Of a stretch of 37,129 nt of DNA, positions 16,808 to 25,984 are shown piece after piece. The position numbers were made by a program, and so were the translations under genes. Position 1 is the first letter of the stretch. Each line of letters opens with the position of its first letter. The notes beneath the pieces are model-generated. The model saw only the letters and a program-made list of their open reading frames with translations, was not told the DNA's origin and made no database searches. Source of the DNA: Planctomycetaceae bacterium. Lineage in GTDB: Bacteria > Planctomycetota > Planctomycetia > Planctomycetales > Planctomycetaceae. The DNA lies in contig JAKFUF010000215.1 in NCBI GenBank assembly GCA_021732845.1, positions 1-37,129 on the forward strand. Reading direction: 5' to 3'.

Positions 16808-17230
16808 TTGAGAGTCGATTTTTGCCGGAGATCTGCCATTTCCTCTCCCAAACCGCTTCAGCTCATTCTGGCACGGCAGTTGGCCAGCAGCCTGGCCATG
16901 CCGATCATCATTGTCGACACGCTCGGCACGCTGATTTATTACAACGAGCCGGCTGAGGTGATTCTGGCCCAGCGGTTCGAAGAGACCGGGGAAATGCCGG
17001 CCAATGAATGGGGCGCGGCATTCGCCGTGACCGATGAGGACCGGCAGCCGATCGCCCATGAAAAATGGCCGCTGGTCATCGCCATCACGCAGCAAAAGCC
17101 AATCTCGCGGATCATCTGGCTCCGCAGTCCGGATGGACACTGGCGGCACATCAACTGGACCTCGGTCCCGTTTATCGCTCAGGGAGGGGAATTCCTGGGA
17201 GTGCAGAGCATTTTCTGGGAGGTGGCCTAG
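16808..17230 (+). CDS. PAS domain protein
   Basis: A small cytoplasmic protein that is little more than one PAS domain: LARQLASSLAMPIIIVDTLG, TLIYYNEPAEVIL, RFEETGEMPANEW, and a C-terminal beta-sheet with WLRSPDGHWRHINWTSVPF. The bound ligand, if any, is unknown. No output domain is present, so it may regulate its neighbour. The start is uncertain: the frame has TTG at 16808, but GGAG at 16827-16830 sits seven bases before an ATT at 16838, just where the conserved sequence begins. The first in-frame ATG inside the PAS domain (16898) would cut into it. The stop is one base before the next gene's ATG, indicating translational coupling. Confidence 0.8.
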   Translation: MRVDFCRRSAISSPKPLQLILARQLASSLAMPIIIVDTLGTLIYYNEPAEVILAQRFEETGEMPANEWGAAFAVTDEDRQPIAHEKWPLVIAITQQKPISRIIWLRSPDGHWRHINWTSVPFIAQGGEFLGVQSIFWEVA

Positions 17231-17231
17231 C

Positions 17232-18074
17232 ATGGAAGTCACGCTGTGGGGCACCCGCGGATCCTTGGCGACACCGGGACCGGAAACCGCCCGCTACGGC
17301 GGGAACACGGCGTGCATCGGTGTGCGGGGACGCGAGGGCACGATTCTGGTGCTGGATGCCGGCACGGGTATTCGCCGCCTGGGGACGTCCCTGCCAGCCA
17401 AACTGGAACGTGTGGATGTCATGCTGACACACCTGCACATGGACCATGTGCAGGGGCTGGGGTTCTTTGCCCCGCTGTATCGCGCGGGCGTCAATGTCCA
17501 CATTTGGGGACCGGCCAGCGCGACCATGGGCCTGCAGGAGCGGCTGAAACGCTACCTTTCGCCGCCGCTGTTCCCCGTGCATCTCAGCGAACTCCCCTGC
17601 AACGCGACGTTCCACGCGATTCCCAACGGCGAAGTGGAGATTGGTGAATTCCGCGTGACCGCCGACCTGATCTGCCATCCCGGCCCCACGGTCGGCTATC
17701 GGGTGACCGATGGCCAGGGCAAGGTGATGACCTTCATGCCGGATCATGAGCCGGCCTTGGGCAATCCACATTTCCCCAACATGCCCTTCGAATGGACCTC
17801 CGGGGCGCATCTGGCCGCCAACGCCGACCTGCTGATCCACGACAGCCAGTACAGCTCCCAGGAGTATTGGGACCACTGTGGCTGGGGTCACAGTTCGCTG
17901 GCACAGGCGATCAATTTTGGGCGGCTGTGCGAGATCCGGCGGCTGTCGACGTTTCACCACGACCCGAATCACAACGACGCCGACCTCGACAAGCTGATCG
18001 CCGACGCCATCGAAGAGACGCACCCGCCGTTTGAGGTTGTGCCGGGGTGTGAAGGAAGCGTGTTCAACCTTTGA
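17232..18074 (+). CDS. Metallo-beta-lactamase-fold hydrolase
   Basis: A 280-residue MBL-fold protein. Seen: a start MEVTLWGTRGSLATPGPETA with a conserved YGGNTAC, DAGTG, the zinc motif THLHMDH, a later histidine in LICHPGPT, D in MPDHEP, GWGHSS and FHHDP. This arrangement is typical of the RNase Z / PqqB-like and phosphodiesterase branch, not of true beta-lactamases. The substrate is unknown; a cyclic nucleotide or phosphodiester is possible. GGGAGGTGG lies six bases before ATG 17232, inside the PAS gene end, so the two proteins are made together and the PAS protein may act as its sensor subunit. Confidence 0.9.
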   Translation: MEVTLWGTRGSLATPGPETARYGGNTACIGVRGREGTILVLDAGTGIRRLGTSLPAKLERVDVMLTHLHMDHVQGLGFFAPLYRAGVNVHIWGPASATMGLQERLKRYLSPPLFPVHLSELPCNATFHAIPNGEVEIGEFRVTADLICHPGPTVGYRVTDGQGKVMTFMPDHEPALGNPHFPNMPFEWTSGAHLAANADLLIHDSQYSSQEYWDHCGWGHSSLAQAINFGRLCEIRRLSTFHHDPNHNDADLDKLIADAIEETHPPFEVVPGCEGSVFNL

Positions 18075-18138
18075 GGTCTGGCCAGCAATTCAAGCTGGCC
18101 AACGGCGAGGATCATTCCTGGCGAACCCGACGCGCGAC

Positions 18139-18186
18139 GCGACTGGTTCCGCGACTGGTTCCGCGACTGGTTCCGCGACTGGTTCC
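18139..18186 (+). repeat. 12-bp tandem repeat, four perfect units
   Basis: GCGACTGGTTCC occurs four times without a change, followed by a degenerate GCGACGGCTCC. It is not in a supported gene. Confidence 0.9.
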
Positions 18187-18212
18187 GCGACGGCTCCGCT
18201 CGGAGACGGTCC

Positions 18213-18340
18213 TTAGGACCGCGGCAAGAATAACTGTCGACTTTTGACAAGCCGTACAGCCAATGAGCCGGAGGGCCTTAGCCGGCCTTAGCCCCCGGTT
18301 GGTGGATCATCGGAAGACGCCAGCGCCACGAACCGGACGC
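18213..18340 (+). repeat. Interspersed repeat G, copy 2 (two 10-bp units)
   Basis: Second copy of the element at 14713-14850, with one fewer CCTTAGCCGG unit and a few substitutions. Its first bases recur inverted at 18650-18673. Confidence 0.85.
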
Positions 18341-18416
18341 TACTAAGTACCGGACAAAGAATAAAGCACGCTTCAAGGTGCTAACCGAAGGCTGGTCTTA
18401 GGCAACGAGAAGGGGG

Positions 18417-18538
18417 AACCACGAATTTTCACGAATACGACGAATGTCACGAATAACAACGCGCAGGATTCCGTCACCCGCGAAGCCTTGCCAGTTGATC
18501 ATTCGTGATATTCGTAAGATTCGTGAAAATTCGTGGTT
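18417..18538. repeat. Inverted repeat with ~44-bp arms
   Basis: AACCACGAATTTTCACGAAT (18417-18436) has its exact reverse complement at 18519-18538. Similarity continues inward with CGAATGTCACGAAT against ATTCGTGATATTCG. A fragment of the same word, ACCACGAATTTTCA, occurs near 36992. Confidence 0.85.
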
Positions 18539-18649
18539 AATTTATGACCGTACGATTCCCGCACCGTTTTGCCAGGCCTGTCGACTTCACCACCAACTTC
18601 ATCCGTTGTCCTTGATGGCGTTCGCTGCTGGATAGGGAGATAAATATCA

Positions 18650-18673
18650 CAGTTATTGTTGCGGCGGTCCTTA
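18650..18673 (-). repeat. Inverted end motif of repeat G overlapping a stop codon
   Basis: CAGTTATTGTTGCGGCGGTC, then CTTA, matches the reverse complement of the first 24 bases of repeat G at 21 of 24 positions. Its last three bases are the stop codon of the secretin-N gene. Confidence 0.7.
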
Positions 18674-21600
18674 CTCCCCGCCGCCAAAGCCCACCTGCTG
18701 CTCTTGTGCCTCCTGCCGCATTGGCTGGCCGGGCTGCCCTGGCTGGCCGGGTTGTCCTGGGGCCAGTGGTGGTTTGCCCATCAGTTTTTGCAGCTTCTGC
18801 TGCAGCGATGTCGAATCGACTTTGCCCGACAGCCGCAGGACCTGCATGCTGGTGGAACGGGGCTGGGCGACACGGTCCAGCGATTCAATCGTTTCCATGA
18901 CGTTTTCCAGCAGCCGCTCCGAGGCGGAGATGATCAGCGTGTTGCTGAGTTCATCCATGCCGATCGACAACAGCCCTTTGAACTTGATGGGGGTCTCCGG
19001 CTTCTCATCGTCGCCGCCGCCATAGATGAAGGTGTAGTTGTCTCCAGCGGGCCGTTTGTCCTCCTGCTTTTGCGGGCCACCGGCGAGGGCCTTGTCGTTC
19101 GAGCTGAGCAGGTCGCGGTAGACGTCCTTGACCGCTTCCATCACCACTTTGGCCCGGGCATGCTTGAGCGTCACCAGCTTGGTCAGCCGTTCCGACTTGG
19201 TTTCATGGGCCGGTGGCTGGTCATAGATCGCGACCAAATCGTCAATGATCTTCATTTGTTCGGAATCCGCGCCCACGACCAGAATGCTGTTGGTGTCGGA
19301 GTCCGAGATGAACTTCAGCGGTCGGCGCTTGGAGAGCTTTTTCGGACTCGAATCACCCTGCTGCGGCAGCATTCCATAATCATAGATGATGGTCCGGCCA
19401 CGGGCGTTTTTTTCGTCCTTGGCTTTTTCATCGAAGAAGTCCTTGAGATTGGCCGCCACCCCATAAGCCCACGTGCTGGGGTACTTCAACTGGATGATTT
19501 TGTAGTCTTTTCGCGGCGGAATCAGCTCGGCGGACATCTCTTCCAGCATGTCGAGCGCCTGGGTGTCCTGCGAGCGGATGATGAGCCGCCCATCGGGGGC
19601 CAGCAGAACATCGACCGGCGGGCGTCCTTCGGTCCCGCGCCGCGTGGTTTCCGGTTCCTCCACTTCCTCGGCCGGCATTTCTGCCTCGGGAGTCTCGGTC
19701 TCTTCGGTTGCGGAGGGAAGCCCTTGATCCAGCGGGACAGGCTTCACCGGGGTGTCGTCCGGGACCTCCAAATCTTCGTCGTCCACCTGCGCCAGTTCAT
19801 CGGCGTTTGTCAGCATCCGCGCGGGCCGGACCAATTTCGGGGGCACCAGCGCTTTCGGCTTTTCATTCCGTGCGTCCGTGGGCGGGGCCGAAATTGTTTT
19901 GGCGGGCCGTGGCTTAGCCGGTTTGGCGGCTGCTCGCGGAGCGCGCCGCGCGGGTTCCTCCTCGGGAATGACTTCGGCTTCGGGGTCGACCTGGAGCTTG
20001 TTGGGAGCCACATCGGGCCAGGATTGCTTGAGCCGTCTCAGGAACTCCTGGGCCTCTTCGCCCTGCACGTCCAGCACCCGCGTGGTGCGGCTGTCGCCGC
20101 CTTCAGGCGGGATCTCTCCCAACTTGACCAGCAGTTTGCGGACTTCCGCCAGTTCCAATTCATCCGCCCACAACAGCAGGCGGTTGTATTCGGTGTCGGC
20201 TTCGACTTTGAATTTTCTGGGGTCGTCACTGTCCGACTTGTTGCCGCCCATGCCGAACGGCTGGAAGTCGTAATAGAACGGGTTGCGTTGCTGGGCCGGT
20301 TTCTTCTCCTCGCCGCCGAACATCACCTGGATGGTGTTGGCCACCACGTCGGCACCCAGCCGCCGCAGGCGGATGACTTCAAACCTGCGGCCGTTGCCGT
20401 CCAGCTTTTGGACCAGCATGCGGATCGTCATGTGATCGGCCAGTGACGCATAGGCGATGATCGACCGCTTTTTGCTGTCGATCTTCAACTCTGTCTCCGG
20501 GTCGAGATCTCCCAGCTCCTGCAGGAGCTTGACCAGTGGCTCGGCGTCCAGGGAATTCAGTCTGTAGACCTGCATCCGGTTCAGATTCTGCATCAGGTCG
20601 CCGCCGCGGGCACCGGGCACATCCACCGTTTCAATCGCCTCGGCAATGATCGCCATCTGGTCTGCCGGAGCGTTCGCCAGGATGCTGTTGTCACGGGTGT
20701 TGACCACCAGGCGAATCTTCGTGGGGCCACCCGCCGCGCCGCCTGGCGGCTGCGGTCCGCCGCGCTGCTGCTGCATTTGCTGCATCTGCATTTGCATTTG
20801 CTGCTGCTGTTCGGGGGTCATGCCCGCCATCGGATTCGCCGGCGCGTCCAGTCCCAGCAGCGGCTTGAGCAGTTCATGGACGGTGGCGGCGCGGGTGTGC
20901 TTCAGGCGAAACTCACGCACGAGCCGCTTCGGACCTTCCTGGGACTGTTCTTCCGCCAGCACTTCGGCGATGGCCTGCAGGTTGACCGCCGCGTCCATCG
21001 CTTCAATCCGGTTGGTCGCCTTGAGGGGCGTGATCTTGCCGTTCGGACTGAGCATTGGCTTCAGTTCTTCCACCGCCGCTTCGGCCAGCAAATTCTTGAG
21101 AGTGAATTGAACCTTCACGAACTCATGCGAATCGCGTTTCGCCAGTTCTTCCACTGAGACGCGGGGCACCAGGCTCGGGTCGAGTTTCTTGATGTTCACC
21201 ACCGTCATCACCTCGCCCTGCAGCAGCAGGGTGAAGCCACGGTCGAGCAGGTGCCGGTTCAGCAGGTCGCGGGCCTCGTCGAGCGTGTAGCTCCGCTGTG
21301 TCCGGAGGTTGAGAAAGTCGCCCGGCAATTCCTGCCAGTCGAAGCTCAACTTCGAGATTCGCGCAAACCATTCCAGCACATCGGGCCAGGGCTGACCCTT
21401 GAAGTTGAAGCGGATCTTCTGCTCGGCATCCGGCACCACCTTGAGTTCTTCCGGGTCCGCCGGAGCCACGGGCTTGGTGGGACGCGACCGCGGACCGGCG
21501 GGGGCCGCCGCGCCAGCCGGGGGCGCGCCTGCGGGAGGCGTCGCCGGTGGTGTTGCTCCAGGCGCACCGGTTGCGCCGGGCATGGGATTTCCCGGCTGCC

Positions 21601-21784
21601 CCGGCTTGCCTTCAGGCGGCATCTTTTGTGGTGCGGCAACCGCAGGCGCGCCCTCTGCCGGGACCGCCTGAACTTCAAAGACCGCACCCTCGGGCTGGGC
21701 CAGGGCCAGTGAAGGAGTGCCCCACGCCGTCCATGACAGGACACCAATCAACAAACCCCGCCGCCAACAGCAATGCCTGCACAT
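18671..21784 (-). CDS. Secretin N-domain repeat protein, envelope-associated
   Basis: A very large exported protein of about 1037 residues. I chose ATG 21784 because a signal peptide follows directly (RRGLLIGVLSWTAWGTPSLALA); the frame is open to 22021. After a Pro/Gly/Ala-rich linker come several secretin-N or GspD-N type beta-alpha modules, each with a pattern like LKHTRAATVHELLKPLL, YRLNSLDAEPLVKLLQEL or LKHARAKVVMEAVKDVY. A Met/Gln-rich stretch and acidic linkers separate modules. The C-terminus ends in a GQP repeat. I see no secretin beta-barrel domain, so it is unlikely to form a pore alone. It is transcribed divergently from an FHA/PQQ protein, and the two may work together at the envelope. 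The stop lies in a repeat. Confidence 0.85.
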   Translation of the reverse strand: MCRHCCWRRGLLIGVLSWTAWGTPSLALAQPEGAVFEVQAVPAEGAPAVAAPQKMPPEGKPGQPGNPMPGATGAPGATPPATPPAGAPPAGAAAPAGPRSRPTKPVAPADPEELKVVPDAEQKIRFNFKGQPWPDVLEWFARISKLSFDWQELPGDFLNLRTQRSYTLDEARDLLNRHLLDRGFTLLLQGEVMTVVNIKKLDPSLVPRVSVEELAKRDSHEFVKVQFTLKNLLAEAAVEELKPMLSPNGKITPLKATNRIEAMDAAVNLQAIAEVLAEEQSQEGPKRLVREFRLKHTRAATVHELLKPLLGLDAPANPMAGMTPEQQQQMQMQMQQMQQQRGGPQPPGGAAGGPTKIRLVVNTRDNSILANAPADQMAIIAEAIETVDVPGARGGDLMQNLNRMQVYRLNSLDAEPLVKLLQELGDLDPETELKIDSKKRSIIAYASLADHMTIRMLVQKLDGNGRRFEVIRLRRLGADVVANTIQVMFGGEEKKPAQQRNPFYYDFQPFGMGGNKSDSDDPRKFKVEADTEYNRLLLWADELELAEVRKLLVKLGEIPPEGGDSRTTRVLDVQGEEAQEFLRRLKQSWPDVAPNKLQVDPEAEVIPEEEPARRAPRAAAKPAKPRPAKTISAPPTDARNEKPKALVPPKLVRPARMLTNADELAQVDDEDLEVPDDTPVKPVPLDQGLPSATEETETPEAEMPAEEVEEPETTRRGTEGRPPVDVLLAPDGRLIIRSQDTQALDMLEEMSAELIPPRKDYKIIQLKYPSTWAYGVAANLKDFFDEKAKDEKNARGRTIIYDYGMLPQQGDSSPKKLSKRRPLKFISDSDTNSILVVGADSEQMKIIDDLVAIYDQPPAHETKSERLTKLVTLKHARAKVVMEAVKDVYRDLLSSNDKALAGGPQKQEDKRPAGDNYTFIYGGGDDEKPETPIKFKGLLSIGMDELSNTLIISASERLLENVMETIESLDRVAQPRSTSMQVLRLSGKVDSTSLQQKLQKLMGKPPLAPGQPGQPGQPGQPMRQEAQEQQVGFGGGE

Positions 21785-22199
21785 ACGATCACCCGAGAGA
21801 GGACACTCGTGAGACTCAAACAATTCTGAATTTGCCGCAAAGGTCAGATTGGTGCCGCGACACCGCATGGTGTCCCACACCCAATCACAGATTCGCCAGA
21901 ATGCCGAATTTGTCCACAAAGATTCATGGAGTATGCAGCAGTTGCCAAGATCTCGCAAGACACAATGTCTGTGGATCGGTGGGTTTTCGGCATTTCGCGT
22001 ACAGTATTTCAGTCCCGTCACAATCCGCGCGTACCTTCGGCATTTGTGCGGTGTTAAGATTGAGCCGCTGAATAGCCCTGCGAAATTCCGGTCAACTGCC
22101 GATGGAGGACGGCGCGTGCCTTGGGCGCGTCAGAACCACAATTGGCCTGCTGGAATTCCGCAATGTGAGTTGCGTTTTGTTCATCGCAGAAGGTTGTTC
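21785..22199. other. Divergent intergenic region of two giant genes
   Basis: Must contain promoters for both the secretin-N gene (leftward) and the FHA/PQQ gene (rightward). No promoter pair stands out enough to place. Both reading frames run into this stretch, but without signal or domain features. Confidence 0.5.
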
Positions 22200-25100
22200 A
22201 TGTCCGCGCTTGAGATTCGTCACGCTGATGGCCGGATCGACGTTTGTGAAATGGCGCCGGGTACGCAAATCCTGGTCGGACGAATGGCCATGGCGGACAT
22301 TCAGATCGATCAGGAGGACGTGGCTCCCATCCATTGCCGCTTCACGCACAAGGCCAATTCCTGTTTGCTGACGGCGGCAACCCCCGATGGAGTTCTGTGC
22401 AACGGCATCAACGTCAGTTCCCTCAAGCTCAGCCCCGGCGACATGGTGCGCGTGGGCGACACCTTGATCTGTTACATGGACGGACGGTCGAACTCCGCGG
22501 AACTCTCCCCCGGTCGCCAGGCGCGGGTCGGCGGCGAGACGCCGCTGGCTCCCCGCCGGCCCGCCGGACCCGCTGACGCGCCCGGCGCGGAATCTCCTGA
22601 AGAGGCCACCCCGTTGAAGCTGCCGGGGACTGTCATGCCGCCGCCAGAGGCGCCCGTGGACAACCGGCCGGCGTGGCTGCCGGTTCGCGAAACAACCGTG
22701 GTTCCGCCGCCGACCGAGCCGCCTCGCGCTCCGCCGTTTGCACCAGCGCAGATCCCCTCCGCCGATTCAGCGGCCTTCGCAAGTCTCCAAGGGAGCGGTT
22801 CGTTTGGAGATTTTTCGGACGAGTCCGCCCGCATTCCGATCCCAAGATTTGCCGCGGAGCCCGACCCTGGCCAGAGTTCCACCTTTGCAAAGTTCAAAAA
22901 GTCGCTGACCGGCCCGCCCCGGCGGCCGGGTGAGGAGGAGCTGGCCCGCTCGCCGATGGTGATGATCCTCACCGGCGGCACCCTGGCGCTGCTGCTGGGG
23001 GCGCTCACCGTGTGGTTCATCCTCGGCCGGGAAGCGGCCCGCAAGCAGTTCACGCTGGCCGAAAACGCGCGAATCCATTCGCAGTATGCCGATGCCATCA
23101 CCGCCTATGAACAGTTCATCAAAAAGTTCCCCAACGATGCGCGCGTCGAGGAAGCCCGCGCCGCCATCGGAACCGCCACGGTCGAACTGCTCATCTCCGG
23201 ACGGGCCAACTGGCAGGAGGGGCTGGACGCGCTCAACAAGTTGGTTCTGGACAACCGCGACCGCCCGGAATTCGAACCGGAGGACTCTCCCGTCCGTGGC
23301 TTCGTCCGCACGATGGCCCTAAAGATCACCCGCGGCGCGGCGCAGTCCGCCGACAGGCAGGGGCTTCGGCCCCTGTTGCTGGTTTCTGACCAGGCCCGCG
23401 ACCTGTACGACCGCTATCAGCCCTCCGCCAAGAATGAAAAGCTCGTCGCGGAACTGGCCGAATTGCGGCGGACAGCGGAACACAGCGTCCGCCGCAAGGA
23501 GACCTTCGACACGGCCGTCGCGGCGATCGACAAGCAGTTGACCGCCACGCAGCCCCTGGAGGCGATGCAGACCTATAAAAACCTGCTGGTCAAATACCCG
23601 GAACTGGCCACAACGTCGGGCACTTCCAAGGTGCTGCGCGAGCGGTTGGGCAAGTCGGCGGCACTGGAGCAGACGCTCGACACGCGCGAGCCCCTGAGCC
23701 GGGAAGCCCGCACCGACGACCATGCGCTACCGGGCATGCCGTTGATGCTGGCGCGCCGCGCCCGCGAACGCAGCGACGTGGCCTCGGCCGGCGAGGTGGT
23801 GTGCGTGATGGTCGAGGACAGTTGCGTGGGGCTGGACAGCATGACCGGCGAAATCAAGTTTCGCCGGGTCGTCGGCCTGGACCCGCCGTTCTTCCCGCAA
23901 CAGGTCAACGGCCGCGTGCCCGGCTGGCTGCTCTACGACAGCCAGAACGGCGAACTGGCGTTGATTGACCGCCGCGATGGCAAGCTCCAGTGGCGTCAAC
24001 CGCTGGACTGTATTCCGGTCGGTGCCCCGCTGGTGCACGAAGGCCAGATTTATCTGGCGACCAAGCCTTTGACGGAGCCAGCCCCGTCACCCGCGCTCGA
24101 CAAGGCCGCAGAAAAGAATGCCGAGCAGAACGCTGAGAAACCTGCCGCCCAGCCCAAGGCCTTCGGGCAGTTGCTGCAGTTGGATTTCGACACCGGCAAG
24201 CTGTCGGCCCGGGTCCGGTTTTCTCAAGGGATCGGTGGCCCGCCGGTGCTGACTCCCGAAGACCGGATGTGTGTCGTTGGACGCGAGAACGTCCTGTACA
24301 TCCTCACCCGCCGGCCGCTGGCCTGCGAGCGCGTGGTCTACCTCGGCCATGGGCCGGGAGGCATTGTCGCCCCCGGCCTGCTCCTGCGGAACTACCTGCT
24401 GCTGGCCGAGAACGACCGCCTGCAGAGCGCGAAGCTGCATCTGCTCAAGATGGTCCCCGCCGACCAGCCACCGGTGGAGATTCCCATCTCGGTGCGGACT
24501 TCGGGGCAGGTTCGTGAACCCTGTGTCGTCCGCGGCAATGTGCTGTTTGTTCCCTCCCGGCCGGAACAAATCCGCGCCTTCACCGTCGTCGAGAGTGACG
24601 ATGCAAAGTCTCTCGTTCCCATCGCCGAGTACCGGGTGCCCAGCCCCACCCCCGCGCCGTTGTATCTGTCCCTCGCGGCTGACGGACAGATGTGGATGGC
24701 CAGCACCGGTCTCCGCAAGTTTCAGTTGACGAAGGACGTGATTGTTCCCGAAGGCAAGCCCCTGGCCGAGGGAATCTGCTCACAGCCGTTGCAGGCGGTC
24801 GGTCAGGCCCTGTTTGTCGCCCGCAGACTGCCCTACTGCCGTGCGGTCACCATCACGGAGGCCAACCGTGAGCAGATGCTGAGCAATTGGCAGGTCACTC
24901 TCGGCGGAACTGTCCTGGCGCTGGCCGCACAGGCAACGCCCGCCGGCCCGAACCCGCCCCCCGCCACGCTGGCGGTCACCGCCACGGGGGATGTCTTCCG
25001 CCTGAATGCCGACCGGCTGACTTCTGCTGGCTTTGAAATGCAGCCTCTTGGCGCGCTGCCCCTGCCGGCGGCAAACCGGTCACCCCTGTCGGCCGCGAAG

Positions 25101-25940
25101 CTGGCGGATGGCACGCTCGCGGTTTGGCTCGGCGGTGCCGAGCCACGCCTGTTTCAGCTCGGCGGCGAGTCACCCGTGCGGCCGCTGAAACTGTCCGAAC
25201 CACTGCAGGCCGCGCCGGTCTTGCTCGCGGGCGGCTGGCTGCTGCCTCTCGCTGGAAAACTGAAGCTGGAGTTTCGCCCAACGGGCAAGCCCGCGCTGCA
25301 GGATCTGCTCGTCGATTTTGCCGGCGATGCGGCCCCAGCCTGGCGCGGTCTGGTCCCGCTGGACGCCACCCAGGTGCTCGCCACGAACGCCAATGGGCGT
25401 GTCTGCCGGGTGCAGGCGATCGAAACGGCGGTGCCGCACCTCGAAGACGTGGCTCATTGGGATGCCGAAGTGCCGGTCGATCTGCCGCCGGTCCTCGCCG
25501 GGGGTGGACTGGTGGTCGTGGACTCCACACCAAAACTGACCCTGTTGGATGCCAGTTCGCTGGAGCCACTGGAACAGATCCCGCTTCCCCAGGCGGCGAC
25601 ACGCCTGTCATCCAGCGGCCGCTCGGTGTTTGTCGAACTGGCTGGTAAAAAACTGCTGACGTTTGCGGTTGATGCCGCCCAGCGCAAGTTGACCCCGGAG
25701 CCGGAGCTTCCGTTGACGCATGGCCCGCTCGCCGGGCCGCCGCTGCAGCGCGGACCAGAGACCATTCTCGCGTTTCTCAGTGGGCATGTGGCGGCATTTG
25801 ACGCGGCGGGCAAGCCAGTGAAACAGGTCGACCTTCGCCAGGCCCTCGCCTGCGGACCAGAGCTTGTGGGCGACCAGGTGCTGGTGGGAACGCTTGACGG
25901 CAGCCTCTACCGGGTGGACAACCTGCTGAAAGCCCCGTGA
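22200..25940 (+). CDS. FHA / transmembrane / TPR / PQQ-like propeller protein
   Basis: A 1246-residue protein. Residues 1-95 form a divergent FHA domain (GTQILVGRMAMADIQID, PIHCRF, DGVLCNGINV). A Pro-rich linker leads to one transmembrane helix at about 253-277 (MVMILTGGTLALLLGALTVW). TPR-like helices follow (YADAITAYEQFIKKFPNDAR). The remaining ~800 residues repeat beta-strand patterns of a PQQ-type propeller (GLDSMTGEIKF, LIDRRDGKLQW, LDSMTG-like words). Topology: FHA inside, propeller outside or in the periplasm. The FHA domain could bind phosphothreonine on a kinase such as the one at 2237-3817; this is inference. ATG 22200 follows AGAAGG. Divergent partner: the secretin-N gene. Confidence 0.85.
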   Translation: MSALEIRHADGRIDVCEMAPGTQILVGRMAMADIQIDQEDVAPIHCRFTHKANSCLLTAATPDGVLCNGINVSSLKLSPGDMVRVGDTLICYMDGRSNSAELSPGRQARVGGETPLAPRRPAGPADAPGAESPEEATPLKLPGTVMPPPEAPVDNRPAWLPVRETTVVPPPTEPPRAPPFAPAQIPSADSAAFASLQGSGSFGDFSDESARIPIPRFAAEPDPGQSSTFAKFKKSLTGPPRRPGEEELARSPMVMILTGGTLALLLGALTVWFILGREAARKQFTLAENARIHSQYADAITAYEQFIKKFPNDARVEEARAAIGTATVELLISGRANWQEGLDALNKLVLDNRDRPEFEPEDSPVRGFVRTMALKITRGAAQSADRQGLRPLLLVSDQARDLYDRYQPSAKNEKLVAELAELRRTAEHSVRRKETFDTAVAAIDKQLTATQPLEAMQTYKNLLVKYPELATTSGTSKVLRERLGKSAALEQTLDTREPLSREARTDDHALPGMPLMLARRARERSDVASAGEVVCVMVEDSCVGLDSMTGEIKFRRVVGLDPPFFPQQVNGRVPGWLLYDSQNGELALIDRRDGKLQWRQPLDCIPVGAPLVHEGQIYLATKPLTEPAPSPALDKAAEKNAEQNAEKPAAQPKAFGQLLQLDFDTGKLSARVRFSQGIGGPPVLTPEDRMCVVGRENVLYILTRRPLACERVVYLGHGPGGIVAPGLLLRNYLLLAENDRLQSAKLHLLKMVPADQPPVEIPISVRTSGQVREPCVVRGNVLFVPSRPEQIRAFTVVESDDAKSLVPIAEYRVPSPTPAPLYLSLAADGQMWMASTGLRKFQLTKDVIVPEGKPLAEGICSQPLQAVGQALFVARRLPYCRAVTITEANREQMLSNWQVTLGGTVLALAAQATPAGPNPPPATLAVTATGDVFRLNADRLTSAGFEMQPLGALPLPAANRSPLSAAKLADGTLAVWLGGAEPRLFQLGGESPVRPLKLSEPLQAAPVLLAGGWLLPLAGKLKLEFRPTGKPALQDLLVDFAGDAAPAWRGLVPLDATQVLATNANGRVCRVQAIETAVPHLEDVAHWDAEVPVDLPPVLAGGGLVVVDSTPKLTLLDASSLEPLEQIPLPQAATRLSSSGRSVFVELAGKKLLTFAVDAAQRKLTPEPELPLTHGPLAGPPLQRGPETILAFLSGHVAAFDAAGKPVKQVDLRQALACGPELVGDQVLVGTLDGSLYRVDNLLKAP

Positions 25941-25984
25941 TGCGCCAGCATCGGACCGTCACGTCGAAGGCGAGTCAAGCTGTT

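Noticed and set aside
18139-18186. Tandem units read as a CRISPR array
   Set aside because: Units are contiguous 12-mers without spacers, and no cas gene is present.
18656-20446. 596-codon plus-strand frame opposite the secretin-N gene
   Set aside because: The minus strand gives the coherent signal peptide and repeated domains; the plus-strand translation has no recognisable features.
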